Shown here: in pieces, positions 1 to 9,970 of the stretch
How positions within the stretch are numbered: the stretch's first letter is position 1
Layout: each line of letters opens with the position of its first letter
Assembly (NCBI GenBank): GCA_029215795.1
Contig: JARDYH010000004.1
Location: 213,382,517 to 213,446,516 of the forward strand
Reading direction: 5' to 3'
DNA from: Anniella stebbinsi
Lineage: Eukaryota > Chordata > Lepidosauria > Squamata > Anniellidae
Length of the DNA: 64,000 nt
The notes under the pieces: generated by a model
Told to the model about the DNA's origin: nothing
What the model saw: only the letters and a program-made list of their open reading frames with translations
The model's database searches: none
Position numbers and translations under genes: made by a program

Positions 1-455
1 ACTACTTTTTCCTAAAGTGACAGGCAGTCAGCTCTGTAACTTTGTGCTTTTTAAGGGGCAAAGGTGAAGTATCATGCTTAGTTTTAGTACACAGACATCT
101 TCACCATATGCATACAGTATATTTACAAAGCTGTACAAATGCTATGTTATATTCAAAACGTATATTATACTGCAAATCGGTACAAGATATAAACCAAGAT
201 GAATATAGCCTACCAGGTGTGTCCAACCTGGTTCTAGACAAATCCATGCAGGGGCTGCAAAAGCAAGAGGTTTGTAGAGCTGTGCCTTTTTACATGGCTG
301 ATGAGCTGCATTTAGCTTGGTGGTCAAAAGTTGAGTAGCCACATTATGCTATATGGAGCTGAACCAAAGAGGCCTACAGGTAAACCCACCCCTGATTAAA
401 CTTTAGATTTAAGAATACTGTGACTTCCTGATTATGCCTATTAACAGCCAAGTTG
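1..455. other. Unannotated stretch, no gene recognised
   Basis: This AT-rich stretch has only short frames on both strands, none resembling a known protein. Nothing in it supports a gene, RNA or clear repeat boundary. A short segment around 210-240 (a CCAACCTGG-like motif) may be decayed repeat, but I could not place it in a family. Confidence 0.4.
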
Positions 456-458
456 GAG

Positions 459-491
459 ATCTGATGGTCTCCAACTTGGAGACCATCAGAT
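459..491. repeat. Near-perfect 33-bp hairpin/palindrome
   Basis: Two 15-base arms, ATCTGATGGTCTCCA and its exact reverse complement, are separated by three bases. The DNA or RNA could therefore fold into a perfect 15-bp stem with a 3-base loop. The flanking sequence is not symmetric, so this is not obviously the centre of a larger element. Confidence 0.85.
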
Positions 492-499
492 GATTTGGA

Positions 500-600
500 A
501 TACAATTCCCAGAATTCCTGGCCATCAGCCATGCTGGCTAAGCGTGATGGGAATTGAAGACCACAAGATTTGCAGGACATCAGGTTGGAGGAAGACTGGC
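500..600. repeat. Fragment of a dispersed TIR-type repeat (CCCAGCATTCCTG family)
   Basis: The stretch carries the modules CAATTCCCAGAATTCCTG, GGCCATCAGCCATGCTGGC and GATGGGAATTG, which recur in related form near 1240, 31350, 41910 and 58190. Such sequences are common short non-autonomous DNA-transposon remnants in reptiles. Boundaries are uncertain and no target duplication was found. Confidence 0.5.
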
Positions 601-726
601 CTATGTTATATCAAGAGTATTCTTTTCTTCCAGAGAATGATGGCATAAACATTTATTTTTCTAGGTCTAAAATTGCCTTGAGTTTGCCAGCATAAACATT
701 ATTCAGTTCTGGTATAAGATGTATAG

Positions 727-1010
727 GCAGTGTGGTGTAGTGGTTAGACTGCTGGACTGGGATTCAGGAGATCCAGGTTCCAGTCTCCACTTGGTATATG
801 GAATGTGTCATGGGCCCCAACAGTTGTCAGTGCACTTCAGTACCATTCTAAAGCAGGAGTGTAGATCCCGCCACTGACTCTCACCCTAACCTACTTCACA
901 GGATTGTTGTGAGGATAAAATGGAGAGGAGGAGGAGGACCATGTAAACCATCTTGGGTTCTTTGCAAAAGCGGAAAAAGGCAGGATATAAAAGTAATAAT
1001 AATAAATAAA
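727..1010 (+). mobile_element. tRNA-derived SINE (family A) with a foreign middle segment
   Basis: The tRNA-like head contains a box-A-like GTGGTGTAGTGGTTAGA and then a box-B-like stretch around CCAGGTTCCAGTC. The tail keeps the family body (TTGTTGTGAGGATAAAATGG, a GGAGGAGGA run, GGCAGGATATAAAAG) and ends in AATAATAATAAATAA. Between head and tail, positions 794-873 do not match other family members but match the right half of the short TIR element at 33602-33732. This is a retroposed repeat transcribed by RNA polymerase III, not a functional tRNA. Confidence 0.85.
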
Positions 1011-1204
1011 ATCCCCTGCCAAGGAAACCACTACCATGTCTCAATTATTTGTACCATGTAAAGCATAGTAAGGACATATTCCACTGGTGGATGATGGTTG
1101 GATGTTTCCCAACAGACCACTAGAGGGGGAGTACTGGTGTCATAACAAGGGGTAATTATGCCTCAGGAAAATCTTCCCCTCCCAGGCTCCCTATCCATAT
1201 CTTA

Positions 1205-1355
1205 GGCCATGGGTGGGCAAAAGGTACATCTCCAGATATTTGGGACTTCAACTCCCAGAAGCCCCTGCTAGCACAGTCAATGGTCAGGAACACTGGGACA
1301 TGAAGGCCAAAACATTTGGGAATGTGCTTTCTGCTCACCCCTGTTCTAGGCCACT
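1205..1355. repeat. Short TIR-type non-autonomous element, degenerate copy
   Basis: It contains the palindromic body of the dispersed family: TTGGGACTTCAACTCCCAG on one side and TGGGACATGAAGGCCAAAAC on the other, flanked by GGGTGGGCAAA- and TTCTGCTCACCCC-like ends. The layout suggests a decayed hAT-like MITE. No target-site duplication was found. Confidence 0.5.
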
Positions 1356-1359
1356 TTAG

Positions 1360-2540
1360 CTTTCGCCTGAGAGAAGCTACACTTCTAAACCTCTCGTGTC
1401 CTACATCCATTCAAGCTAAAGCAGTCCTCTGAAGGACTGGATGCCCAAAATGGCAGTCATAAAGGTAATTCAGTAGGTTCCTGTAATTTTTTAGAGGCTC
1501 ATAAACCAGACAGCAGATAAAAGCCATGGATAAGTGTTTCATTTTGATTCAGTAGGTGCTTGACCCCATTAGGAGACAGACATGAACATCAGCTAAACAG
1601 GTTTAAAAGTGATGGCTATTCCGTTATCGATTTAACAATCTGGAGTGCAACTCTCATGTCCTCATTTGTTGCCTTTATTTGCCTCGTCCATTCATCTTCT
1701 CTGTGTTGTGCAAATCTACTGTGCACGCACACACGCACGCACACACACACCATGTTTTTAAAAAAGGATTTGTGTCTGAGAAAGCACCAAAGAAAACTAA
1801 ACTGTCTGCTCAATGCAAGTTGCCCATACAGTTCTCCCCTGCAGATGTCTGTGCAAGGTTTTGGAGGAAAGTTTGCTGCTAAATCATTCATTCTGTAGAA
1901 TTAAAGTCCATAAATGTGGCCTATTTACAGATCATTTAAAGAAGCTCAGAATCACATACTTTCCACCAAGCCTGCCTGCCAATGTGAAGCACCCATCAAT
2001 GGAAGACAGAATTCTTGAATTGAAAAACAAATCAACTCCTTTAAAACAATGTTATAATTAACTTCATCTATTAGAGCCTTTCAAGACACCGGCCCCAACC
2101 CCATCCCATGCAATGAATGCATAGCTGTTCACTCATTTCTTATGAGTAATAGTTTTGTTGAGGGAATACTACATCAACAACAATAATCCAGGTTTTGTCA
2201 TGATCTGACCAAGCAAACGGAAGAGTGTGTACTGGCACTGGGAATGTAAGTCAAGCCAGTGCAATTTGTGACCCCAATATTAGACAACAATGATATTTAA
2301 CAATTGTATTAATCTAGGAAGATTGCATAACTGCTAGGGTAGACAAGACTCTCCATATATTGAATTTGCTGAAAATAGCATAGAAGGTGGTGTAAGAAAA
2401 GGGGAAGTTAACTGATGGAGGGCACAAGAGCTAACACAATTGAGGCTTTTAGGAATGACTCCCTGGTGAACTGACCCCAGGATAGTCTGCCTGTTGCATC
2501 ATCAAAGCTTTCCCTGAACTGACCAAACAATAATTTAGGA
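1360..2540. other. Unannotated stretch with one small CA/CG microsatellite
   Basis: No gene or classified repeat is recognised. The short alternating (CA/CG)n tract at about 1723-1751 accounts for the overlapping small frames there, whose His-Thr and Cys-Val repeats are artefacts. The rest is unique-looking AT-rich DNA. Confidence 0.5.
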
Positions 2541-2545
2541 CGTGA

Positions 2546-2830
2546 ATCATAGAATCATAGAATCATAGAATAGTAGAGTTGGAAGGGCCCTATAAGGCCA
2601 TCAAGTCCAACCCCCTGCTCAATGTAGGAATCCATCTTAAAGCATCCCAGACAGATGCTTGTCCAGCTGCCTCTTGAATGCCTCTAATCTGGGAGAGCCC
2701 ATGACCTCCCCAGGGAATTGGTTTCATTGTCATACTGCTCTAACAGTCAGGAAGATTTTCCTGATGGAATCCTGTAACTTGAGCCCATGCTTCCATCTGA
2801 AGACGGGAGAACAGTCCATCTCCATTTGCT
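2546..2830 (-). mobile_element. CR1 LINE 3' fragment
   Basis: Read on the plus strand it begins with tandem AGAATCATAGAATCATAG, the complement of the ATTCTATGAT-type 3' repeat that ends CR1 elements. It continues through the conserved 3' body (GTTGGAAGGGCCCTATAAGG, TCAAGTCCAACCCCCTGCTC, GGGAGAGCCCATGACC). Only the 3' end is present, as is usual for CR1 because reverse transcription often stops early. A small deletion around 2765-2775 removes part of the consensus. Confidence 0.9.
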
Positions 2831-2894
2831 GAATGTATCATTGCAGTGAGCCGTCATTGTTCAGTAGATATCCCTGGGTGTGGTTGGCCTTTGT

Positions 2895-3080
2895 GGGCAA
2901 CTGGAGTGGTTAGGTGGTAGAGCACATAATGTATATGCAGAAGGTCCCAGGTTCAACCCCCGGTGTCTCTATGTAGGGGCTAGGAAATCCTGCCTGAAAC
3001 CCTAGGGAGCTGCTGCCAGTCAGTGTCAACAATACTGGAGTAGATAAATAAATGGGTTGATTCAGTATGTTCCTAACTCC
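2895..3080 (+). mobile_element. tRNA-derived SINE (family B)
   Basis: The head has box A (TGGTTAGGTGGTAGAGCA) and box B (GGTTCAACCCC), preceded by GCAGAAGGTCCCA. The body reads CCTGCCTGAAACCCTAGG, GAGCTGCTGCCAGTCAGTG and ACAATACTGG, and the tail TGATTCAGTATGTTCC. This is a second SINE family, distinct from family A. The end resembles the 3' terminus of the CR1-like LINE seen at 3210 and 30415, which suggests the LINE supplied the machinery. It is not a functional tRNA gene. Confidence 0.8.
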
Positions 3081-3207
3081 CTCGCACATTCTTTCAAGGC
3101 ATGCAGGCTCAACAAGTGCTCTAACAAGTGACAGTCTCTCATTTCCCACATGCACATTCCCCTGCACACGGGCAAGCTGCATGGATCTTCCAGTTATTAA
3201 CATCAAT

Positions 3208-3430
3208 GAACATAAGAAGAGACATGCTGGATGAGACCAAGGGTCCATCTAGTCCAATGCTCTGTTCACACAGTGGCCAACCAGCTGTCGACCACAGACC
3301 CACAAGCAGGACACGGGTGCAGCAACACCCTCCTACCCATGTTCCCCAGCAACTGGTGTATGTAGGCTTACTGCCTCAAATACTATACAGGCTTATTGCT
3401 TCTGATATGGAAATGGTTGCCCCTGGGTTT
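3208..3430 (-). mobile_element. CR1-like LINE 3' fragment (GAACATAAGA-ended subfamily)
   Basis: The plus strand reads GAACATAAGAAGAGACATGC, then GGATGAGACCAAGGGTCCA, TCTAGTCCAATGCTCTGTTC and CACAGTGGCCAACCAGC. The same series occurs at 30413-30600 and, on the opposite strand, at 22440-22510. The longer copy at 30.4 kb carries CR1-type reverse transcriptase C-terminal coding relics, so this is assigned to the CR1 clade in minus orientation. Confidence 0.8.
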
Positions 3431-3484
3431 TGAGTATAGGCTAGAATGGTAGAAGTGGGGCCTGATACGTTATTAGGCTTTGAC

Positions 3485-3617
3485 TAGGGCTGTGCACAGA
3501 CCACCACCACCCCCGATCCGATCCAGATCTGGATCTGTCAGGTCCAGATCGGGGCCGATGCGCTCCAGATTTGGGATCCGGATCTGGGATCCAGATCCGG
3601 ATCCATGCACAGCCCTA
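3485..3617. mobile_element. Short hAT-like non-autonomous element (133 bp)
   Basis: Termini are TAGGGCTGTGCAC and GTGCACAGCCCTA-like (TGCACAGCCCTA is exact), flanked by perfect 8-bp direct repeats GCTTTGAC at 3477-3484 and 3618-3625. An 8-bp duplication plus TAGGG-type ends is the hAT hallmark. The interior consists of repeated GATCC/GATCTGG motifs resembling the subterminal repeats of the two long elements at 31848 and 37852, but it lacks their GC-rich tandem core. Confidence 0.9.
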
Positions 3618-3625
3618 GCTTTGAC

Positions 3626-4155
3626 CATTTGTGAAAAGCAGAATCATATAATGACTTCCCACCGTTTTAAACTTTTGTGTGAGACCTCTTTGTCTTACTT
3701 CGTTACATTCAACACTGCAAAGTCTCAGCCTTTTAGAGGAGTTGAATCCAGCAATCGTGATCGAAGAGACTACATGAATATTACATTTAGCAGCACTTTC
3801 TTTTACAATAATCTTGTGCTGTGGCTCAAGTTAGTTGACAGTGTGCCCTACTGGGCTTCTTCTAATGAAATTTTAATGTTGGCATTTGTTTATACACTAT
3901 ATTAAAATGGCATTGTTTCATTAACCTCTCCTTTATCAATTTGACGTGACTTGCCGGTGTTTCTTCTAACTTTTCCAGATGGGCTCAGAGAGCAGCTGAT
4001 GTAAAATGAATGAGAGAGTTTGCTAAACAGATGGAAGATGCCAGGTCCTTGCAGATCCAAACTTGGTGCATTGCATGAGAGCTGATGTTTCTAGGCAATA
4101 CTGCAGGGTGGTGATATCAACCATTTGGATTCATCCTTTTTTTTTTTTCCCACAG
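3626..4155. other. Unannotated, possibly intronic
   Basis: No repeat or gene is recognised. The stretch leads into a long pyrimidine tract (about 4136-4150) ahead of an AG that could be a splice acceptor. The 141-codon frame starting at 3480 overlaps the hAT-like element and has no recognisable domain, so I do not treat it as a gene. Confidence 0.4.
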
Positions 4156-4220
4156 AGAAACCCAGAAATTGGTTCGCCCCTATGCCTTGTGTTGCTGGAA
4201 GGGTTTCCCCGAGCAATCTG
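4156..4220 (+). other. Candidate small exon (65 nt), unassigned
   Basis: It is preceded by a T-run and CCCACAG, a strong acceptor, and followed by CTG then GTATGT, a good donor. All three forward frames are open across the 65 bases, so phase cannot be decided and no protein is recognised. It could be an exon of a protein-coding or long non-coding transcript, or a chance pairing of splice-like signals. No neighbouring exon was found. Confidence 0.25.
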
Positions 4221-4224
4221 GTAT

Positions 4225-4980
4225 GTCTGATTTAATAATTTCTTTGATTTCCAGCCTGTCTCAATCCTGCTTGTTCCCAAAACTATTCTCCAAAGCTAAC
4301 AGGGCATCATCCATCTCAACTCGGTTCTCCTTCTCAACGTAATTTTGTACTTCATCCTACATGGCTTAGGTCCTTCCCCACTAAGTAGACAGGTGGTGTA
4401 AACCAAGAAAAATGTATATGATGTTATCATTGCACCTATTGAATAAAAGATATACGAGATTAACACATTTTATATGCTATTTTACTGGTGATGACCTACT
4501 GATTTTGGCTAATCAGTAGTATGAAACACTCAATACTGGGATGACCGAGTTTCAGGCAAGTGTGCCACCAATCAAGTCCCAAGTAGAGACGAGGGAGAAT
4601 TTCATTCATTTCACATTTCAGTAAGAACTTCCCAAATCAAAATATGCACTGGGACACAGATGTCCTGTATTTGCACTTTTCCTAATTTTGTGATGCAGTT
4701 CTCTGAACAGAAAAAAATATTTATGTTAGGGAAAAGTGAATACAGAAATGTGTATATTGGGGTTATTTATGTGCAAACAAAAATGCTTATATTGGTGGAA
4801 AAAATAAAAATACTCCCCCCCCCTCTGAAAAACTCAGCATTGTATTAAGGACAACTGCTTAAAAATGTGTGTATTAGGCAAACCTGTGTACCAAAACACA
4901 CATATTGGGAAAAATGCACACAAAATGGGCATGGAGAGAAACTGCCTGGACTGTCTCATTTTCAACTTCAGCAACTAGAT
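4225..4980. other. Unannotated AT-rich stretch
   Basis: No gene is recognised. The region around 4690-4930 contains loosely repeated motifs of the type TGTGTATATTGGG and AAAATGC(A/T)CA, which look like decayed short repeats but have no clear unit length. Confidence 0.4.
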
Positions 4981-4989
4981 ACATGTCAA

Positions 4990-5690
4990 AGGAACAGCAC
5001 ACTGTTTTATTACAGCAGAATACAAACACAACCACCTCACCAGAGACCATGGATCAGAGTCCTTAATGAGCCCAAGTTCAATAAATACTGATAGTCCAAA
5101 TAGGAGCCAGAGGGAGGATCTTAAAATGCAACAGTATAATCCGAAACAGGGTCCCAGGATTCAAGGCAGGCAATAGTTCGGCATCTAAGTAAAGGAATGT
5201 CCAATACCAGTGATGATGTACTCACAAATCTGTTTTGCCTCTGTGCTAGCTTTTATGCAGTGGTGGAATGACTAGAGACCTTTGCTTGCCAACCTAGTTC
5301 TACAGGGAAATTTAGGTCTGGAGAAAGAACTTGGTTTGGCTGGTTTCCTTTCCCATAGCCTCTTCAGTCAGCATTATTGTCTGGGATGCCACAGATTTGG
5401 CCTTGGCCATGCCACTTCTTCAGCCAAATCTGCCTGCTGCCCGCTCACCAAGGAATGTTCCTCAGGCTGGAGGCCCTTGAGCACTTTCCCCATGGCTAGG
5501 TCTGATGGCATTTGAGATGGAGAAGCTTCCTCTCAGTGCCTGCAATCTACTGTGAAACCAAGCAGAGATTAATTCCCAGCCCCCTGCCAACCTGTATCTT
5601 GACTAGGTTCTAATCATATTCTTCTATCTCTGAATCAGACTCTTTCTCTGAGACCGCAGCATCAGGGGCAGGCATTAAAGAGACTGAAAT
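4990..5690 (-). mobile_element. LTR-like fragment, minus orientation
   Basis: Read on the minus strand there is an acidic Ser/Glu-type stretch near 5620-5670, a TATA-like CATAAAAGC near 5251-5259, and an AATAAA signal near 5003-5008, about 245 bases downstream. The same order occurs at 11.5-12.1 kb and 20.3-21.0 kb, suggesting a shared retroelement promoter region. Termini and a target duplication were not located, and no protein domain identifies the clade. Confidence 0.35.
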
Positions 5691-6039
5691 TGACCGATTT
5701 TTCCATTTCTAGTTCCATGTATGCTCGGGTGCCACTCTAGTGGGTGGCACTGTACATTTACATTTATACACGTACAGGGAGTTTTTGTGGTAGTGGTGGG
5801 GCTTTTTAGATGGGGAAAAATTCAAAAAGTGATTCCCCCTTTTGGTCTGAAATAGTACAGTCCACCTTATCCTGTAGATCACAGAAAATTCTATGTCAGA
5901 TTCAAACCCACAGAAATCCCTCCTTCAGTCGAGGGGTGTAGTATTTTCCTGCAGTCTGGGCTACATGTTGTGTGCATGCCCGTTCCCTCTGGCATTCACC
6001 CGTGCTGGCAAACTGACAGGAGACACTCACATCAGTGTG

Positions 6040-6780
6040 ACTTCTTTTATTCAGGGAAATCTCATGGCAAAAAGCTTAATGGTTACACACTCCAACAACA
6101 CTTAAAGCTTATCAATGGTCAGAAAGCTTTAGGCTCCATTCCTGATACAATCCTTCAGGCAATCCCACGGGCGGTGGGGGGGAATTCTTGAAAGGGTTAA
6201 CCAACCATCCCAAGGGAGCTTCTCCAAATGCCACATATCCTGATGACTCAGGGAGTCTTGGCCTACGTTCAAACAAGATCACGGGAAGGGTATAAATCTC
6301 AGGCACAGGAGTCCCGTGTTTCTGCTTTACCACCGGGAACTCCCTGCCATCTGAGTCTGGCAGTGAACAGTTCGTACAGCCAAACCCAGCCTGCCAAACG
6401 CTGAGCTGACCATGAAAACACACAATCCACAGCAAATGCAAGTTCAAGTCTATGAAACGCCACACAGTATTTTTCATGGCACAGTCCTTAGAAATCCAAA
6501 GTCCATGTGCAAAGTGCTTTCAAAGTGTCAAACGGAGATGGATCCAAACAGGAGGGATTTCAGGCCTTGCATCGAAAGATGATCCTAGCAAAAGGCTCTG
6601 CGCCTTTTGCTCCAGCTTATAAAGGGAGGCATGGGCCTCTTTTAAACCATTTGACAGAGAGGGTCTCTGGCCTGTCAATCATGCCCACGTCCCAAAACAG
6701 AGCGGCACCACTCAGCCCACCAAAATGATGCTACAATCTGAGTGACCCCTTTAACAAGTGGCCCCACCTTTCCAACATAC
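6040..6780 (-). mobile_element. LTR-like fragment, minus orientation, longer promoter-to-polyA spacing
   Basis: On the minus strand a CTTTATAAG TATA-like box lies near 6617-6625 and a GAATAAAAG polyadenylation-type signal near 6045-6053, about 570 bases apart. The interval has no long frame, so it may be a solo LTR. Start and end are estimates and no flanking duplication was seen. It may be unrelated to the 5.0-kb fragment. Confidence 0.3.
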
Positions 6781-6789
6781 CCAGGTTCC

Positions 6790-7090
6790 CAGGGATACCT
6801 TTTACAGCTTCAAGGCCAAGACAGGGAGTTGGTGAGCGACTTCTGTGAGAAGTCTCACAGAGCTAAGCTTGCAGAGACATTGACATTCTAAAACTATTTC
6901 TATTAAAATCAACAAGGCCTCCAGCCTTGTTGAAGACTTATACCTTGCGCTACTGTTTAGCCACCCTGGCTTAATATTTTAGGTAGTATGTTCACTTTGC
7001 ATTAGAATATTTGATTCACTGCAATTTGAAGAAAGAAATGTACACTGACCATTCCTTGATCCTTGTAATCAACAGGATAAATATTATAGT
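6790..7090. other. Unannotated stretch
   Basis: No gene or classified repeat is seen between the LTR-like fragment and the L2 copy. A short dyad around 6907-6937 (AACAAGGC, CTCCAG, CCTTGTT) is the only structure noticed. Confidence 0.4.
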
Positions 7091-7094
7091 ACTA

Positions 7095-7655
7095 ATATAA
7101 AACTTCAACTAGTTCAAAACATGGCAGCCAGGTTGGTCACTGGTACATCTAGGGGTGACCACATTACACCAGTTTTAAAATCTCTTCACTGGCTGCCAAT
7201 CAGTTTCCGGGCGAAGTACAAAGTGTTGGTTATTACCTTTAAAGCCCTACATGGTTTGAGTCCAGGTTACCTACGGGATTGCCTCCTCCCATACAATCCG
7301 CCCCGCATGCTCAGGTCCTCTGGGAAGAATTTACTACAGTCAACAAGAACTAGACTAACAACCGTTACCCAGAGGACTTTCTCTTCTGCTGCTCCCAGAT
7401 TGTGGAATGACCTGCCAGGGAGATTCGCCAACTCACCAGTCTCCAGGAATTTAAAAGATCTATAAAGACTGATCTCTTCCGGCAGGCCTACCCAGATGAA
7501 TTTTAAAGTGTTTTATTGGTATTTTAACTATGTATTGGTTTTATGTGTTTTAATCAGTTTTGTATTTTATGTTTGATGCTGTTCCCCGCCTCGATCCGTT
7601 GGAAGAGGTGGGTAATAAATAAATATTATTATTATTATTATTATTATTATTAAAT
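7095..7655 (+). mobile_element. L2-clade LINE 3' fragment
   Basis: A frame of about 114 codons at 7121-7465 gives the C-terminal end of L2 ORF2, including LVTGTSRGDHITPVLKSLHW and FKALHGLSPGYL. It is nearly identical in type to the end of the long L2 ORF at 48-51 kb. A frameshift near 7420 breaks the WNDLP region, and FRQAYPDEF appears in another frame before the stop. The 3' UTR has CCCCGCCTCGATCCG and the copy ends in an (ATT)n tail at 7624-7652. Severe 5' truncation is typical. Confidence 0.93.
7624..7652 (+). repeat. (ATT)n tail of the L2 copy
   Basis: This short trinucleotide run follows AATAAATA at the end of the L2 3' UTR. The same kind of tail, in reverse complement, ends the L2 copy near 47965-48012. 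Confidence 0.9.
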
Positions 7656-7659
7656 ATTG

Positions 7660-8360
7660 ATATTTTTAAACGTATATTAGAAAAGCTGGCATGGCAGCTG
7701 CTAGTACATGAGCCATATGGCACTGGCCTTAAATTGGATCCAGAGTCTGTTTGCAAGTAGCAATAACTTAGGACAATATCACATGTGTCAATTGTCCTTT
7801 TACTGTAACTTGGATGAGAAAAATGCAATTTGGTTCACAGCCAAGGAGATTGTCTAGTGTAAATCAAACTTCTATCACAAATGGGGGAAATTGCATTTGT
7901 ATATGAGAGATGCAGAGAGACTGGAGAATATAGCTAATAGGTCTTAAGAGACAGAAATATTATAATTAGGAAACATGAAACCAAATAATGAGCACTAATG
8001 CAGATAAGACAATGAGCTAGTAAGGAAATTATTCCAAAATGATATCTTAATAGAGTCTTTACTAAAATTTCATCATGTATTTGCATTTTTAAAATAGTTT
8101 CCAACATAAACTAGCATGAAGTGATTGTGTCTTTTTAAGCTAACATGACGCAATGGGAAATTTAATTTAAATTGGCACTATAGTCAATTTATCATCCAGC
8201 TGTTGAAAATATTCCCTAAAATTGCTCCATTATCTTGGATGTTTTAAGTTAAAACCGCAGACACTCAAAAATGTGTTTTAGAGAAAACCTCTTCCAAGGC
8301 TTAATCGGAGTTACAGCTCATTATCTCTGAAATTTGTCTTCAGTGGTGGGGTTCAGCATA
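7660..8360. other. Unannotated AT-rich stretch, possible conserved non-coding DNA
   Basis: No gene or classified repeat is recognised. The part from about 8080 to 8330 is unique-looking, free of microsatellites and rich in homeodomain-type AATTTAATTTAAATTGG motifs. That is compatible with conserved regulatory DNA, but I cannot test conservation here. Confidence 0.3.
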
Positions 8361-8363
8361 GGT

Positions 8364-8391
8364 CTTGTGGACTATATATATAGTCCACAAG
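8364..8391. repeat. Perfect 28-bp palindrome
   Basis: CTTGTGGACTATAT is followed directly by its exact reverse complement, with no spacer. It could extrude as a cruciform. Flanking bases are not symmetric and no target duplication was noted. Confidence 0.9.
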
Positions 8392-8582
8392 TGCTTTTGC
8401 CTCATTAACAAGTAACTACAACCAGCCCACACACACCTGGTGTGTTAGAAATTAAGGAGGTATCCACTTCCATCAGTTTTTATTCTGGAAATAAAAAGTT
8501 TTACTTTTAAGAGCATTAATATTTCTTATTCATTTCCATAGTTCTATCAAACATCTTAGGGCCAAGCTACATCTTCCAAGTT

Positions 8583-8620
8583 CCAATCCAACACTCTAAC
8601 CACTATACCACACTGGCTCG
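8583..8620 (-). mobile_element. SINE family A head fragment
   Basis: The reverse complement reads GCCAGTGTGGTATAGTGGTT then AGAGTGTTGGATTGG, the tRNA-like head of SINE family A. Only about 38 bases are recognisable, so either the element was truncated or the body has decayed. Confidence 0.6.
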
Positions 8621-8868
8621 AAATTCAAGTATGGTGGTTAAGGGAGCCTTAATCGTTCTTCCCCTACTGTGGTCCAAATTTGGACCCCACATTTGTAATT
8701 TCCATTGCCAAAAAGGATCCGTTTGTGTAGTGACCTTAACATGCAGTTTAGTCCTGGAGATAAAACAGAATGAGTGATACCCACACAAGCAATACAGATG
8801 TTCCAGCAGTAGTTGTAGACAGCTAATTGGCTCAGTATGCAGAGACATCACTATCCATCACGTCAACC

Positions 8869-8898
8869 CAATAATAATAGTAATAATAATAATAACAA
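8869..8898. repeat. (AAT)n microsatellite
   Basis: A short run of AAT/AAC units. It may mark the tail of an unrecognised LINE or SINE, but no body was identified next to it. Confidence 0.8.
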
Positions 8899-9039
8899 AT
8901 ATGTTATCCCTTTGCAGCACCCAGGTCATACAATTCTTTCTGCCAAAAAATATTGTTCAATATTGTATGGCCCATCATATCCCAATTTATGGGACAAAGA
9001 AACTATTGGCAGAATTTCCACCTCCATCTCCATTTTTAT

Positions 9040-9243
9040 TATATTTCATTGTTGCATTTATATCCGGCCATTTCCAAGGGGGAGTACATAATCCTCCTCC
9101 TCTCCATTTTACCCTCACAACAAGAACCCTGTGAGGTAGGTTGGCCCAAAGTCACCCAATGGGTTTCCATGGCCGAGTGAGGACTAGAACCCAGACCTTT
9201 GGACTCCCAGTCCAATACTTTAGCCACTACACTACACTGGCTC
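9040..9243 (-). mobile_element. tRNA-derived SINE family A, near full length
   Basis: The reverse complement has the head GAGCCAGTGTAGTGTAGTGG, the box-B region GTCTGGGTTCTAGTCC, then TCACTCGGCCATGG, GGGTGACTTTGGGCC, CCTACCTCACAGGG and AAAATGGAGAGGAGGAGG. The tail ends in an AT-rich region near 9040. It is one of the better preserved copies in the window. Confidence 0.9.
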
Positions 9244-9244
9244 A

Positions 9245-9835
9245 TAAGGTGGTATTATATAGATGACATATATGAAAAGGATAGCTTACACTCAACAGTA
9301 AAGTTTACCAGCAACACCACAACTGAAAACTCAAAATTAACCAGTGTAAATCAGCTTGTTTCATTACCTGTAGTTACCTTCAAGAAACCACTCCTTTAAA
9401 GGGCACAGCTACTAACAAAACATATTGCATTAGACAATCAGTGACATGCACTAAGTAAAGGTAAAAAAGAGGGAAGAAAAAAGGATGCTTTATGCAATAT
9501 GTAGGGAAAATTAACACAGACCTAAGAACAAGATTCCACATAACCACAAATCTGCAATTCTTACTATAAAACTAGAGCAGCCTGTTGCAAGACATTTTAA
9601 CTTACCTTCACATAAGTCTCTGAGACTTACAATTTCTTCCAACTGAATAAAGAAAGGACATGGGCACACCTGACAGAAAGGAAAATTTCTAGATCAACAG
9701 ACTCAGAAGTCTTAGTCTGGAGGACAATTCGTAAGCCTTATACAAGTCACACCTGTCCCCCCTCCCTCACCTTCTTGGGAATTTTCATCTTCCAGTGTTC
9801 CAAACTACCATTCTTGGTATCCATTTAATATCAAA
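9245..9835. other. Unannotated stretch
   Basis: No gene or classified repeat is recognised here. It ends at the first hammerhead-like core. Confidence 0.4.
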
Positions 9836-9839
9836 GATA

Positions 9840-9884
9840 CTGATGAAGGCAGAAACCGAAACGTTTAGCAATAAATGTGTTTCG
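9840..9884 (+). ncRNA. Hammerhead-ribozyme-like core, candidate 1
   Basis: The stretch reads CTGATGA, then A, a GG...CC mini-stem (GGCAGAAACC), then GAAACG, followed by a possible short stem III (ACG pairing with TGT before TTC). These resemble the conserved CUGAUGA and GAAA boxes of hammerhead ribozymes found in Penelope-like retroelements. An extra A before stem II and no obvious stem I make activity doubtful. Confidence 0.25.
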
Positions 9885-9970
9885 AAATTTCTCTGTTGTT
9901 AGTCTATCTGCCTTTCTTATATATTGTACCTAAAATATATAGAAGAAAGTGGCTCCAGAGCCTCATTCAG

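Noticed and set aside
3480..3905. 141-codon frame starting in an Arg/Ser/Asp-Pro repeat
   Set aside because: The repeated part is the hAT-like element's GATCC array; the remainder is unique DNA without family resemblance.
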